Source: Dehalococcoides mccartyi CG5
Lineage (GTDB): Bacteria; Chloroflexota; Dehalococcoidia; Dehalococcoidales; Dehalococcoidaceae
Length of the DNA: 64,000 bases
NCBI RefSeq assembly: GCF_000830885.1
Contig: NZ_CP006951.1
Coordinates: 372,001 to 436,000, forward strand
Reading direction: 5' to 3'
Shown: piece by piece, positions 52,764 to 61,307 of the stretch
How positions within the stretch are numbered: the stretch's first letter is position 1
Layout: each line of letters begins with the position of its first letter
Translations under genes and position numbers: made by a program
The notes under the pieces: model-generated
The model's database searches: none
What the model was told of the DNA's origin: nothing
What the model saw: only the letters and a program-made list of their open reading frames with translations

Positions 52764-54358
52764 TGATGAAAAAAATACTGCTTATAATCCTTTCGGTCTG
52801 TCTCAGTTTCAGTTTGCTTCTAAGCGGCTGTGGCTATGCACCGGAAGATAACACTATGCCCACAGGTAACAACGTCCTTACACTGGTGGGGCAGGAACCA
52901 TATACCCTTGACCCTGCCAAGGTAAGTGACAGCGGTTCGGTTACCTATATTTATCAGATATTCAGCGGGTTGTTGAAAATGGGTGATGATCTTACTCCTG
53001 TTGCGGATATTGCACAGAGTTGGGAAGTAAGCCCTGATGGGCTTACCTATACATTTTATTTAAAACCAAATGTGAAATTTCATAACGGCCGTGTCTTGAC
53101 TGCTGCAGATTTTAAATACTCTTGGGAGAGGGCAGCCAGCCCGGCCACTGCCTCTAATACGGTGCTGACCTTTCTTGGGGATATTCAGGGCGTAACCGAA
53201 ATGGTGCAGGGACAGGCAAACTCCATTTCGGGTGTGACCGTGGTAGATGACCTGACTTTAAAAGTAAAACTGGTATCCCCCTGCAGTTTTTTCCTCTCAA
53301 AAATTTCATATGTAACTGCTTTCGTGGTGGACAAGGATAATGTATCCCAAGGTAGTGACTGGTGGAAAAAACCGGTAGGTACCGGTCCGTTTATGCTCCC
53401 GGAACTTACCCAGGGGAATTATATTATGCTAAACAGCAACCCTGACTATTATGATACCCCGGCCAAGATTTCCAGTGTTATTTTCCGTCTCCAGTCCGGC
53501 CAACCCATGGATTTATATGAAGTGGGCGGGATAGATGTGGCAGGTGTAAGTGCTGATTATCTGGCCAAAGCCACTGACCCTGACGGGGTTTTTTCAGCTG
53601 ATTTGCAGGTAGTGCCTCAACTTAGTTTTTACTATTTTGCCTATGTTACCAGTAAAGCCCCCTTTGACGACCCCAAGATTCGTCAGGCTTTCAGCATGGC
53701 GGTAGACAAAGCCCGTATTATAGAGCTAAGCTACAAGGGAAGTGTCAGCGTGGCTGAAGGCATTTTGCCGCCGGGTATGCCCGGTTACAATCCTGACCTG
53801 TCTGGGCTTGAGTATAATCCGGAACGTGCCCGTGAACTTATTGCGGAGTCTTCCTATGGCAGTGTGGAAAATCTGCCCACTATTACCCTGACAGCCTCAG
53901 GCTGGGGAGGGTTGCTTCCGGTGGAACTGGAAGCGGTGATTGACCAGTGGAGGCAAAATCTGGGGGTAGAAGTGGTGGTACGCCAGATTGATATGGAACG
54001 TTTCCTTTATGACCTTCAGACTGAAAAAGACAACCTCTACTATTCCGGCTGGGTGGCAGATTACCCCCACCCGCAGGATTTTCTGTCAGTGCTTTTTGAG
54101 ACCACTTCATCTTACAACAGCGGAGATTACTCTAACCCTGAGGTAGACGCACTGCTTGTGCAGGCGGCTGCCACTCTGGATACGGAAGAAAGTATGCAGC
54201 TTTATGCTCAGGCAGAACAAATACTGATAAATGATGCTGCTTGCCTGAGCTTTTGGTTTGGCAAGAACTACGTGTTAGTCAAACCCTATGTAAAGGGCTA
54301 CAAGCTGAATGCAATGGGTATCCCCATACTTACGGAAGTTACCCTTGAAGCTCACTAA
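52763..54358 (+). CDS. Extracellular solute-binding lipoprotein (family 5, peptide-type)
   Basis: 531 residues. Lipoprotein signal with lipobox LLLSGC near residue 27, then the SBP family-5 fold: YTLDPAKVSDSGSVTYIYQIF, LTYTFYLKPNVKFHNGR and FYYFAYVTSKAPFDDPKIRQAFSMAVDK (split across the hinge). It binds oligopeptides, nickel or similar ligands outside the membrane. No permease or ATPase genes are adjacent, so it either works with a transporter elsewhere or is an orphan. Its ATG overlaps the radC stop. Confidence 0.92.
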   Translation: MMKKILLIILSVCLSFSLLLSGCGYAPEDNTMPTGNNVLTLVGQEPYTLDPAKVSDSGSVTYIYQIFSGLLKMGDDLTPVADIAQSWEVSPDGLTYTFYLKPNVKFHNGRVLTAADFKYSWERAASPATASNTVLTFLGDIQGVTEMVQGQANSISGVTVVDDLTLKVKLVSPCSFFLSKISYVTAFVVDKDNVSQGSDWWKKPVGTGPFMLPELTQGNYIMLNSNPDYYDTPAKISSVIFRLQSGQPMDLYEVGGIDVAGVSADYLAKATDPDGVFSADLQVVPQLSFYYFAYVTSKAPFDDPKIRQAFSMAVDKARIIELSYKGSVSVAEGILPPGMPGYNPDLSGLEYNPERARELIAESSYGSVENLPTITLTASGWGGLLPVELEAVIDQWRQNLGVEVVVRQIDMERFLYDLQTEKDNLYYSGWVADYPHPQDFLSVLFETTSSYNSGDYSNPEVDALLVQAAATLDTEESMQLYAQAEQILINDAACLSFWFGKNYVLVKPYVKGYKLNAMGIPILTEVTLEAH

Positions 54359-54429
54359 AGTAGTCTGAAAAGCGGTCTGAAGGGGCGTAAGCCCATTCGG
54401 CTGTTTGGGTGCGGGTGTGCTTAAATAAA

Positions 54430-54475
54430 AAACCCTGATTCGGGAGGTAAAAATCCCGGTCAGGGTTTACTTTTG
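54430..54475. terminator. Hairpin terminator between the lipoprotein gene and tRNA-Ser
   Basis: Nine-base-pair stem AAACCCTGA / TCAGGGTTT (54430-54438 and 54460-54468) with an inner CGGGA/TCCCG stem. On the minus strand it is followed by a clear T run (TTTTTTATTT), so it ends the tRNA-Ser transcript. The plus side has only ACTTTT and may be weaker. Confidence 0.75.
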
Positions 54476-54482
54476 GAATAAA

Positions 54483-54572
54483 TGGCGGAGGGGGTGGGAT
54501 TCGAACCCACGGTTCCCTTTCAGGAACAACGGTTTTCAAGACCGTCACCATAGACCGCTCGGACACCCCTCC
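54483..54572 (-). tRNA. tRNA-Ser (anticodon UGA)
   Basis: 90 bases with encoded CCA at the 3' end. The acceptor stem GGAGGGG pairs with CCCCTCC, the anticodon loop CTTGAAA sits in the stem ACGGT/ACCGT, and a long variable arm (GTTCCTGAAAGGGAAC) precedes the T arm with GGTTCGAATCC. The anticodon is at 54536-54538. Convergent with the lipoprotein gene. Confidence 0.97.
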
Positions 54573-54639
54573 ATGACCTTAAAAAGAAGCTAAAATGAGT
54601 GTTTTAGGCTGACTTAACGAGTTAACATAACTGTGATTT

Positions 54640-54708
54640 GCTAACCATTTGCTAACGGAATTTTTTAAAAGGGCATTTGTTAAATTTCTGCTAACCACGC
54701 TGCTAACC
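54640..54708. repeat. Cluster of four GCTAAC direct repeats
   Basis: GCTAACC/G at 54640, 54651, 54690 and 54702: two pairs, spaced 11 and 12 bases within each pair, that is about one helical turn. They lie between a strong minus-strand promoter and tRNA-Ser. Possibly a protein-binding site array; no integrase gene is nearby. Confidence 0.55.
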
Positions 54709-54741
54709 ATTTTGTTTATCATTTGAACAAGTTGCGGGCAT

Positions 54742-54770
54742 ATTATACCTGCTGGCAAATCCTGCGTCAA
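54742..54770 (-). promoter_or_regulatory. Strong promoter upstream of tRNA-Ser
   Basis: Minus strand TTGACG (54765-54770), a 17-base spacer and TATAAT (54742-54747). Transcription should start near 54735, about 160 bases before the tRNA. A 47-codon reading frame (ATG 54722 to 54579) with no Shine-Dalgarno lies in the leader; I do not call it a gene. Confidence 0.65.
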
Positions 54771-54832
54771 AGCTGAGTGCTTAAACCTGTCTAAATGGAT
54801 ACCAGTTTTGACGAACTGGATAAAAATGTCTT

Positions 54833-55192
54833 TTATCTGGTATTTAAAAGATGGGTAGTTTTCCGGGTATTTCGTTCAATATCTATAAAACACTGTAAAA
54901 GCTCTGCGGTAGCATAAATGAGAATACCCTGTAATAACGAAGCCAGAATACCCAACATACCGGCGAAAACTGAAAAAGCCGTTGCGCTATCAATATGGAT
55001 GAGACCGTCGCCTGCCATGATAGTGGTTGAAGCAATAATGCCTGCCAAAGTGATGAGTATAGCCAGTATTTTTATAACTTTTATTACCAATTGGAGTGCC
55101 GGGTATCTGCTTTTCACGTTTCGGGTTTTACCTTCCAAATTCGGGGTTTGTTTTACCGCGTTTTTATATCTGCGGTACGGGCAGGCGGGCAA
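54833..55192 (-). CDS. Small two-helix membrane protein of unknown function
   Basis: Up to 119 residues from TTG 55192; GTG 55117 would give 94 residues and no start has a good Shine-Dalgarno. Two hydrophobic helices (ILAILITLAGIIASTTIMAG and FSVFAGMLGILASLLQGILIYA) are followed by AELLQCFIDIERNTRKTTH, a tail seen in many small hypothetical membrane proteins. I do not recognise a function. It may be cotranscribed with the zinc-ribbon frame upstream. The N-terminal 25 residues look unlike a protein and may not be translated. Confidence 0.55.
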   Translation of the reverse strand: MPACPYRRYKNAVKQTPNLEGKTRNVKSRYPALQLVIKVIKILAILITLAGIIASTTIMAGDGLIHIDSATAFSVFAGMLGILASLLQGILIYATAELLQCFIDIERNTRKTTHLLNTR

Positions 55193-55210
55193 GCCTGAAT
55201 CGGGTCTGGT

Positions 55211-55405
55211 TTAATGTTTCTTTGACTGGTGAGTTTTATGAACGGAAACTTTTTGGAAACCGTTTATTTGGGTTGTAGCTACTTTTCTGAATTTGTATCC
55301 GCATCTATCGCACTTGAAGGATTGCCCCAAAAGCCAGTCCATTATTCTTGGCTGGGTATGAAAATTATGGCAATCACATTTCGGGCAGACCTTTTGAACG
55401 GGCAG
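55211..55405 (-). pseudogene. Zinc-ribbon reading frame without a normal start codon
   Basis: An open frame of 64 codons with two cysteine knuckles, VCPKCDCHNFH and FKCDRCGYKFRK, about 18 residues apart, a typical small zinc ribbon. Between the upstream in-frame TAA and the first Cys the only possible start is CTG 55405. The first ATG (55342) would lose the first knuckle. It overlaps the 3' end of the aminotransferase gene by 32 bases. It is either a decayed gene, or a product made with a non-standard start or by frameshifting from the upstream gene. Confidence 0.4.
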
Positions 55406-56516
55406 GGTATGCTGTTATAAAGTTTTCAAATATCTCTAGTACTTCAGGGAAATTTGCCCGTCCGAATCCAATGCGGAAGTGATTTTGGCCGTAATTGTAA
55501 ACCTCTGACGGCAAAATCATGATGCCTGTTTTTTCTAAAACCTGCTGGCAAAAGTCCATGCAGGGGGTGATTTTATTCAGGCGGGGAAAGCAGACAGAAC
55601 CGGCTTTGGGCTTTACCCAGCTGAAATCCTGCTTGTGTCTGCCCATAAAACCTTCAAGAAGTTTCAGATTTTGATTTAGTCTTCCCAGCTGGGCAGATAC
55701 GATGGTATCTTTATTGCGCAGGGCGATTATAGACAATATTTCAGCTGTGGCACTGCCGCAGATGGTAGTATAGTCTTTGAAACCGGCCATTTTTGATAAC
55801 ATGTCTTTATCCCGGCAGGCAAGCCATCCGCTTCGCAGTCCCGGCAGACCGAATGATTTGGAAAGACCGCCCAGACTTACAGACATGCCAGATTTGTCAC
55901 AGGCGGCCGGGAGGCGGTTTTGAGGTGAGTACTCCAGCAAGCGGTACATTTCGTCTGAAAAGTGCCATAAATTATGTTGGCATATTATTTCTGTTATTAG
56001 GGCGTAATCTCTGGTGTCAGGCATTGCCCCGGTGGGGTTATGGGGGAAATTGGTTATTATCAGGCGGGTGTTGGGGCGGATATTTCGGCTAAGGAACTCG
56101 GGGTTAAACCGCCAGCCGTTTTCCTCTTCAGGTTTCCAGTAACTGACTTCACAGCCAAGGCTTTCTGCCAGCTGGTATAGTGACTGGTAACCGGGAAAGG
56201 TGCAGATAACATGGTCACCCTTTTCCAACAGGCAGTTCAAAGCTATAAATATGCCTTCTTCGGGCACGGTAGTCAGGATATCAGACGGGGTAATGTGTTC
56301 GTACAGTTTGGCTATTTCTTTTCTGAGCAGGGGGTAACCGTCTGAATAGGTATATCCCAGCTTCAGGTTTTGCCAGAGACTGCGGCACTCAGCGTCTGCC
56401 AATGACAGCAGGTCTTCAAGTCCCAGAGATTCGCAGTCAGAGCTTGACATAAGATATCTGGCTGAAAACTCATGCTTAGCAAAGTAACGTTCCAGTTCAA
56501 AGGGTTTTATATCCAA
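55374..56516 (-). CDS. Class I/II PLP-dependent aminotransferase
   Basis: 380 residues of the fold-I aminotransferase family. Segments include YTYSDGYPLLRKEIAKLYE, TNFPHNPTGAMPD, the PLP lysine in GGLSKSFGLPGLRSGWLA, and HFRIGFGRANFPE with the substrate-binding Arg. The substrate is not evident. TTG start at 56516 with AAAGGG eight bases upstream, 15 bases after the serS stop, so the two are cotranscribed. Confidence 0.92.
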   Translation of the reverse strand: MDIKPFELERYFAKHEFSARYLMSSSDCESLGLEDLLSLADAECRSLWQNLKLGYTYSDGYPLLRKEIAKLYEHITPSDILTTVPEEGIFIALNCLLEKGDHVICTFPGYQSLYQLAESLGCEVSYWKPEEENGWRFNPEFLSRNIRPNTRLIITNFPHNPTGAMPDTRDYALITEIICQHNLWHFSDEMYRLLEYSPQNRLPAACDKSGMSVSLGGLSKSFGLPGLRSGWLACRDKDMLSKMAGFKDYTTICGSATAEILSIIALRNKDTIVSAQLGRLNQNLKLLEGFMGRHKQDFSWVKPKAGSVCFPRLNKITPCMDFCQQVLEKTGIMILPSEVYNYGQNHFRIGFGRANFPEVLEIFENFITAYPARSKGLPEM

Positions 56517-56531
56517 TACAAAGGCCCTTTC

Positions 56532-57773
56532 CTAGCGGATAACGTCCACTCCCATAAACGGGCGGAGTACTTCAGGAATTACAATGCTTCCGTCCGGTTG
56601 CTGATAGTTTTCTATAACCGATATCATCACTCTGGGCAGGGCCAGACCTGATCCGTTCAGGGTGTGGACGAATTCGGGTTTGGCTTCGGAGGTGCGGCGG
56701 AAGCGGACATTAGCCCGCCTGCCCTGAAAGTCTGTGCAGTTGGAACAGGATGAAACCTCCAGCCATTCGTCAACTCCGGGTGAATACATTTCAATATCAT
56801 AAGACTTGGCTGAACCGAAGCTTATATCAGCGGTGACCAGCTGTTTAAGGCGGTAGGGTATTTTGAGGGCGTCTGCTATTTCTTCCGCATCTGCCACCAT
56901 CTTTTCCAGTTCGGCAAAAGAATCTTCCGGTTTGCAGTATTTATAGAGTTCAACCTTGTCAAACTGATGCAGCCGCTTAATGCCGCGTACATCCTTGCCG
57001 GCGGACATTTTCTCACGGCGGAAACAGGCGGTGTAGGCTACATAATGAATGGGCAACTGCTCTGCGGAGAGTATTTCATCACGGTGCAGATTGGTTAAGG
57101 GGGCTTCAGCGGTAGGCACCCACCAGTAGTCTTCCTCTGCGTCATGATAGAGATTGTCAGCAAATTTGGGCAGGTTGCCCGAAGCTACCAGACACTCTCT
57201 TTTTATCATATAGGGGGGGTAGATCTCGGTATAATCGTGTTTTCGGGTATGCAGGTCTAACATAAAGGCAATAAGGGCTCTTTGAAGGCGGGCACCCGCG
57301 CCTTTCAAGATATAGAAACGTGAACCCGAAAGTTTGATACCCCGGTCAAAGTCTATAATATCCAGGGCTTCACCCAGTTCCCAATGAGGTTTGGGAGTGA
57401 AACTGAAATTGCGTTTTTCTCCCCTGTAATAAAGGACTACATTTTCGCTTTCATCTTTGCCAACAGGCACAGACGGGTCAGGAATATTGGGTACTCTGAG
57501 CAATCGGTCAGTCAGCTTTTCATCTACCTGTGAAAGTTCGGACTCAAGTGTACTTATCTGCCCGCGTAAAACCCGCCCCTCTTCAATGGCGGTCTCATCC
57601 CTCTGTTTGGCCATTATTTTACGTTTGGCACGAAGGTTATCCAATTCCTGAGTGAGGTTACGGCGGCTGTTATCCAGTTCCAGTATTTCAGCAATGGGGG
57701 CATCGGTATTCCGGTCTGCCACTGCCTTGCGTACCAGTTCAGGATTTTCTCTTATAAATTTCAAATCAAGCAT
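56532..57773 (-). CDS. serS: Seryl-tRNA synthetase
   Basis: 413 residues. N-terminal coiled-coil arm (about 30-100) for the long variable arm of tRNA-Ser, then the class II core: motif 2 YTACFRREKMSAGKDVRGIKRLHQF and motif 3 LNGSGLALPRVMISVIENYQQ. Charges tRNA-Ser, one of which lies 2 kb away. ATG with GGAG upstream. Confidence 0.97.
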   Translation of the reverse strand: MLDLKFIRENPELVRKAVADRNTDAPIAEILELDNSRRNLTQELDNLRAKRKIMAKQRDETAIEEGRVLRGQISTLESELSQVDEKLTDRLLRVPNIPDPSVPVGKDESENVVLYYRGEKRNFSFTPKPHWELGEALDIIDFDRGIKLSGSRFYILKGAGARLQRALIAFMLDLHTRKHDYTEIYPPYMIKRECLVASGNLPKFADNLYHDAEEDYWWVPTAEAPLTNLHRDEILSAEQLPIHYVAYTACFRREKMSAGKDVRGIKRLHQFDKVELYKYCKPEDSFAELEKMVADAEEIADALKIPYRLKQLVTADISFGSAKSYDIEMYSPGVDEWLEVSSCSNCTDFQGRRANVRFRRTSEAKPEFVHTLNGSGLALPRVMISVIENYQQPDGSIVIPEVLRPFMGVDVIR

Positions 57774-57804
57774 GAAAGTTCTCCTTCTGCCAGAGTAATC
57801 TAAA

Positions 57805-59301
57805 TTATTCCTGTGTTTTAGTGTCTTCCCGGTCCTTCAGGGCAGGAAATAGAATAACCTCGCGGATAGAGTCATGGTTGGTAAAGAGCATCACCAGACG
57901 GTCAATACCCACACCCAGACCGCCGGTGGGCGGCATACCGTATGCCAGAGCGGCCAAAAAGTCTTCATCCACGCTTTCAGATTCGTCCGTGCGTAGCTGA
58001 CTGCGTTTTTCAAGCTGTTCTTTAAAACGTGCCCTTTGCTCTACCGGGTCATTCAGTTCGGAAAAAGCGTTGGCTATTTCCATATTTGCGCAGATGGCCT
58101 CAAACCGCTCTGTCAGGCGGGGGTCTTCCGGTTTCTGTTTGGCAAGGGGAGACATGGCCACAGGGTGGTCAGTAAGGAAAGTGGGTTGAACAAGGTGGGG
58201 TTCTACAAATTCACCTACCAGCTCATCTACCAGTTTCCCCCAGTCTTTGGCGGGGTCTACTTTGAGTTTGCGGCGGGTCATTTCTGCTGCCAGTGTTTCT
58301 TTGGTGGGGAAATCAAAAAAGTCTATGCCGGCATATTGTTTTACAGCATCACGCATGGTCAGGCGGGGCCACGGGGGAGTAAAGTCCAGGGTAATATCTC
58401 CAAACGGCAGGGTGTATCCACCGCTAATCTCTTTGACCACGCTTGAAACCATTTCCTCAAGAAAATCCATAACGTCTTTATAGTTAGCGTAAGCCTGGTA
58501 GCTTTCCATCATGGTAAATTCGGGGTTATGCCTGGTGGAGATGCCTTCGTTACGGAAAATACGCCCAATTTCATACACCCTGTCAAAACCGCCCACTATC
58601 AGCCTTTTCAGGTGCAGTTCCAGAGCTATTCGCATATAAAAATCACAGTTCAAAGCCTGATGATGGGTAATAAACGGGCGTGCAAGTGCCCCGCCTGCCT
58701 CAGGCTGAAGAACAGGTGTTTCTACTTCCAGAAACCCTTTAGCATTCATAAAGGCACGTATAACACTGATAACCCGGCTGCGGGTCAGGAAGGTCTGGCG
58801 GGCATCTGCGTTGGAAATCAGGTCAAGGTAACGCTGGCGGTAGCGTTTCTCCACATCCTGCAGGCCGTGCCATTTCTCAGGCAGAGGCAGGAGTGATTTT
58901 GAAAGCATACTTACTTTGGTAGCAGCCAGACTGGGCTCACCAGTGCGGGTACGCATCAGGCTACCCTCTACCCCGATAAAATCACCCAAATCCAAGTCTT
59001 TAAGCAGTTCTATACTGGCTTCGTCAAGGTCATTCTGACGGAAAAAAATCTGCATTTTACCACTGCCGTCACGTATATCCATAAAGGAAATCTTGCCCAT
59101 ATCACGGCGGTTCATTATCCGTCCGGCAAGCTTAAGGACTTCCTTCAGATGATTTTCCTGTGTTTCAATCTCAACCAGCAAAGCAACTGCCTGTGCGCTG
59201 GTATGGCTGGGATGAAAAGTGGACGGATAAGGGTTGATACCCCGGCTCTTTATCCGTTCAAGTTTTTCCATCTTTTGAGCGTTTAAATATTCTTCCGGCA
59301 T
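57805..59301 (-). CDS. lysS: Lysyl-tRNA synthetase (class II)
   Basis: 498 residues. OB-fold anticodon-binding domain (LAGRIMNRRDMGKISFMDIRDGSGKMQIF), then the class II core with motif 2 (VYEIGRIFRNEGISTRHNPEFTMMESYQAY) and motif 3 (GGLGVGIDRLVMLFTN). ATG 59301 with its own promoter. serS and the aminotransferase follow with gaps of 31 and 15 bases, so the three probably form an operon. Confidence 0.97.
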   Translation of the reverse strand: MPEEYLNAQKMEKLERIKSRGINPYPSTFHPSHTSAQAVALLVEIETQENHLKEVLKLAGRIMNRRDMGKISFMDIRDGSGKMQIFFRQNDLDEASIELLKDLDLGDFIGVEGSLMRTRTGEPSLAATKVSMLSKSLLPLPEKWHGLQDVEKRYRQRYLDLISNADARQTFLTRSRVISVIRAFMNAKGFLEVETPVLQPEAGGALARPFITHHQALNCDFYMRIALELHLKRLIVGGFDRVYEIGRIFRNEGISTRHNPEFTMMESYQAYANYKDVMDFLEEMVSSVVKEISGGYTLPFGDITLDFTPPWPRLTMRDAVKQYAGIDFFDFPTKETLAAEMTRRKLKVDPAKDWGKLVDELVGEFVEPHLVQPTFLTDHPVAMSPLAKQKPEDPRLTERFEAICANMEIANAFSELNDPVEQRARFKEQLEKRSQLRTDESESVDEDFLAALAYGMPPTGGLGVGIDRLVMLFTNHDSIREVILFPALKDREDTKTQE

Positions 59302-59335
59302 AGACTACTCTCTTGCATCTGGGATTTTCAAAGCT

Positions 59336-59364
59336 ATTATATGCTATCACTGCGGCTAAGGCAA
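59336..59364 (-). promoter_or_regulatory. Promoter of the lysS operon
   Basis: Minus strand TTGCCT (59359-59364), a 17-base spacer and TATAAT (59336-59341); leader of about 28 bases to lysS. There is no room for a T-box. Confidence 0.65.
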
Positions 59365-59449
59365 AGATAGACCCTCTGGTTTGATTGGTGAGTTAAAACT
59401 GCTTAAGGTATAAAAGAGGCAGGCAGTATACATATAGACCGGATAATAT

Positions 59450-59477
59450 TTGAAATGTGATATAAAAGTGCTATAAT
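59450..59477 (+). promoter_or_regulatory. Promoter of the small membrane protein gene
   Basis: TTGAAA (59450-59455), a 16-base spacer and TATAAT (59472-59477). Transcription should start near 59484, about 47 bases before the ATG at 59531. Confidence 0.6.
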
Positions 59478-59530
59478 TGCTGGCGTTCTGGAAAAATGTC
59501 ACAAATAATACAAAATGGATAGAAAAACGT

Positions 59531-59710
59531 ATGGATGTATCAGAGTCTATCGTCCCTATTATCGTAGGTATAGTGCAGGCGGTTTTAATTGTTGTATTGA
59601 TAGCTTTGGGTATATATAGTTTGAGAAATAATAAATACGGAAAACAGTTTGAAGCAAAAGATATTCAAGCTGGTGAATCACGCGAAGAAAAGTTTATTAG
59701 CCGGGATTAG
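59531..59710 (+). CDS. Small single-helix membrane protein
   Basis: 59 residues. One membrane helix (IVPIIVGIVQAVLIVVLIALGIYSL) is followed by a charged cytoplasmic tail (RNNKYGKQFEAKDIQAGESR). No known family is recognised. ATG 59531 is chosen because the frame upstream begins inside the -10 box; the Shine-Dalgarno is weak. A clear promoter of its own and a single-gene layout between recO and lysS support it as a real gene. Confidence 0.6.
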   Translation: MDVSESIVPIIVGIVQAVLIVVLIALGIYSLRNNKYGKQFEAKDIQAGESREEKFISRD

Positions 59711-59723
59711 TTATCTTTTATTC

Positions 59724-60485
59724 TCATAAATCAGCCAAGCGGAGGCTATCCAGCCAGAGAAGGGCTTTGGGCTCTTTTTCCAACACAAAGCGGATATTGG
59801 CACGTATTGCTAGCTCCAGTTCCGACAATATCTCCCGGTTAATCTTCAGGCGGCAGATACTGGAGAAGCTGTTTTCCTGTATATAACGCAATACTTTCAC
59901 CGTATTTACCGAAACAGGCATACCGATTTGGGTGTTTCGGCAGTTCGGGCAAATTACCCCGCCGCTTTCCGGGCTGTAGTAATTTATGGTCGCCTGCAGT
60001 TTTTTATGGCAATTGGCACATTCGCGGAGTTCCGGTTTGTAGCCACTACTTGCCAGAAGGTTTATTTCAAAATATTTTAAACACAATTCAGGCTGAGAGC
60101 CATTATCCAGTTCCTCCAGAGTGGAGAGCAAGAGCTGAAACATGGCAGGGTTGGCAGCTTCCTCCGGCGAGAAATGGTAAGCCAGCTCACAGGCATAAAA
60201 AGCCATGGCGGATAGTTGAAGGCTGTTGCGGATATTAAGAAAACTCTGGATAGTCTGGCTGCCGGTTATCGTATCTATAGCTTTGCCTCTGGCAAGCGAT
60301 ACCTCTGAGTAGCATAAAAGCTCCAGATGGCCTGAAAGTTTGCTCTTGGTCTTTCTGACGCTCTTGGCAAAGCCCTGTATCAACCCCAGATCCGGAGTAA
60401 GCAAGCTTAAAATACGGTCAGCTTCACCGCATTTTGTTTTACGGACTATTATGGCTTTGGTCTTAAAGTCATGGGGTTTGGTCAT
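59724..60485 (-). CDS. recO: DNA repair protein RecO
   Basis: 253 residues. N-terminal OB fold (KTKAIIVRKTKCGEADRILSLLTPDLGLIQGFAKSV), helical middle, and a four-Cys zinc site (CANCHKKLQ and CPNCRNTQ). It anneals single strands and loads RecA with RecR, which is 2 kb upstream on the same strand. The two are separated by alkD and corA. Confidence 0.93.
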   Translation of the reverse strand: MTKPHDFKTKAIIVRKTKCGEADRILSLLTPDLGLIQGFAKSVRKTKSKLSGHLELLCYSEVSLARGKAIDTITGSQTIQSFLNIRNSLQLSAMAFYACELAYHFSPEEAANPAMFQLLLSTLEELDNGSQPELCLKYFEINLLASSGYKPELRECANCHKKLQATINYYSPESGGVICPNCRNTQIGMPVSVNTVKVLRYIQENSFSSICRLKINREILSELELAIRANIRFVLEKEPKALLWLDSLRLADL

Positions 60486-60583
60486 TTAAATCTGTCTTTT
60501 CGGTTTTTCTAAAGGTATTGGGATAAACTCTAGGCTTTCACTGAATGATATTATATGTTTGAGCAGAAAAGGTAAAGCCACAT

Positions 60584-61306
60584 TCAGGCATCAGTCGGTT
60601 TTTTCCTGCTGCCGGACAAACGTTCCTGAATCTGGGGGCTTTTCAATTCACGCAAGGCATCAGTGGCTATAAATCTGGCACTTCTGGTGTTTTGGGCAAG
60701 TATTTCCTCTCCCAGAGTTATGGCCGCTTTATTCAGGCTGAGATTGCGTTTTCCTATCTGGCGGAGTGCCCAGTTAACAGATTTTTTTACATAATTGCGC
60801 TCGTCAGATGCTTCTGCCAGCAGGCGGGGGAAGAACAAGACAAATTTTTCGTCCGGGGCTTTTTTGTCATGAACTGCCAGAGCTGTCAGTAAAACAAAGC
60901 CAGCCCGTTTTACATATTCTTCTTCACGGTAGGTCCATTTCAAAGCCTGTTCGTAGGCAAAAGGGGTTTTGTACCAGAGATTGTTGCAACATAGGTCGCA
61001 GATATCCCACGAATCTATATCTTTTACCCAAGTTTCCATTTCCTGCGGGCTTACCTTCCGGCTTTCAGCAACCAAGCTGGCCATTATCCGGGCTTCGTGT
61101 ATGCCTGAATCCCAGAGTAACATGGCAAGCGGGTGGTTATGTCCGGCCTGCACGATAAGGCGGCGGATATCCTTTCCACTAACCCCCAGAGTATTGGCAC
61201 TGGATATGCCGAAGCGGCTCATTCCGGCCGCATTATCTGCATTTGCCAGAGCTTTCAGCTGGGTTATCAGTTCGGTATATTCCTCTTGAATTTCTATATT
61301 TGCCAA
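60584..61306 (-). CDS. DNA alkylation repair enzyme, AlkD-like
   Basis: 240 residues of HEAT-like helices: VSGKDIRRLIVQAG, HEARIMASLVAESRKVS, DSWDICDLCCNNLW and NYVKKSVNWALRQIGKRN match the AlkD/AlkC glycosylase family, which excises 3-methyladenine and 7-methylguanine without base flipping. The conserved Trp/Asp of the active site fit SWDICD. TTG start at 61306, two bases after the corA stop, so translation is coupled. Confidence 0.9.
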   Translation of the reverse strand: MANIEIQEEYTELITQLKALANADNAAGMSRFGISSANTLGVSGKDIRRLIVQAGHNHPLAMLLWDSGIHEARIMASLVAESRKVSPQEMETWVKDIDSWDICDLCCNNLWYKTPFAYEQALKWTYREEEYVKRAGFVLLTALAVHDKKAPDEKFVLFFPRLLAEASDERNYVKKSVNWALRQIGKRNLSLNKAAITLGEEILAQNTRSARFIATDALRELKSPQIQERLSGSRKKPTDA

Positions 61307-61307
61307 T

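Noticed and set aside
54579-54722. 47-codon ORF in the tRNA-Ser leader
   Set aside because: No Shine-Dalgarno; its residues largely reflect the GCTAAC repeats; no family resemblance.
54483-54832. Integrated element or att site at tRNA-Ser
   Set aside because: No integrase gene and no copy of the tRNA 3' end is visible; the repeats lie on the 5' side of the tRNA.
55229-55420. Plus-strand ORF over the zinc-ribbon frame
   Set aside because: No domain; the cysteine pattern is on the other strand.
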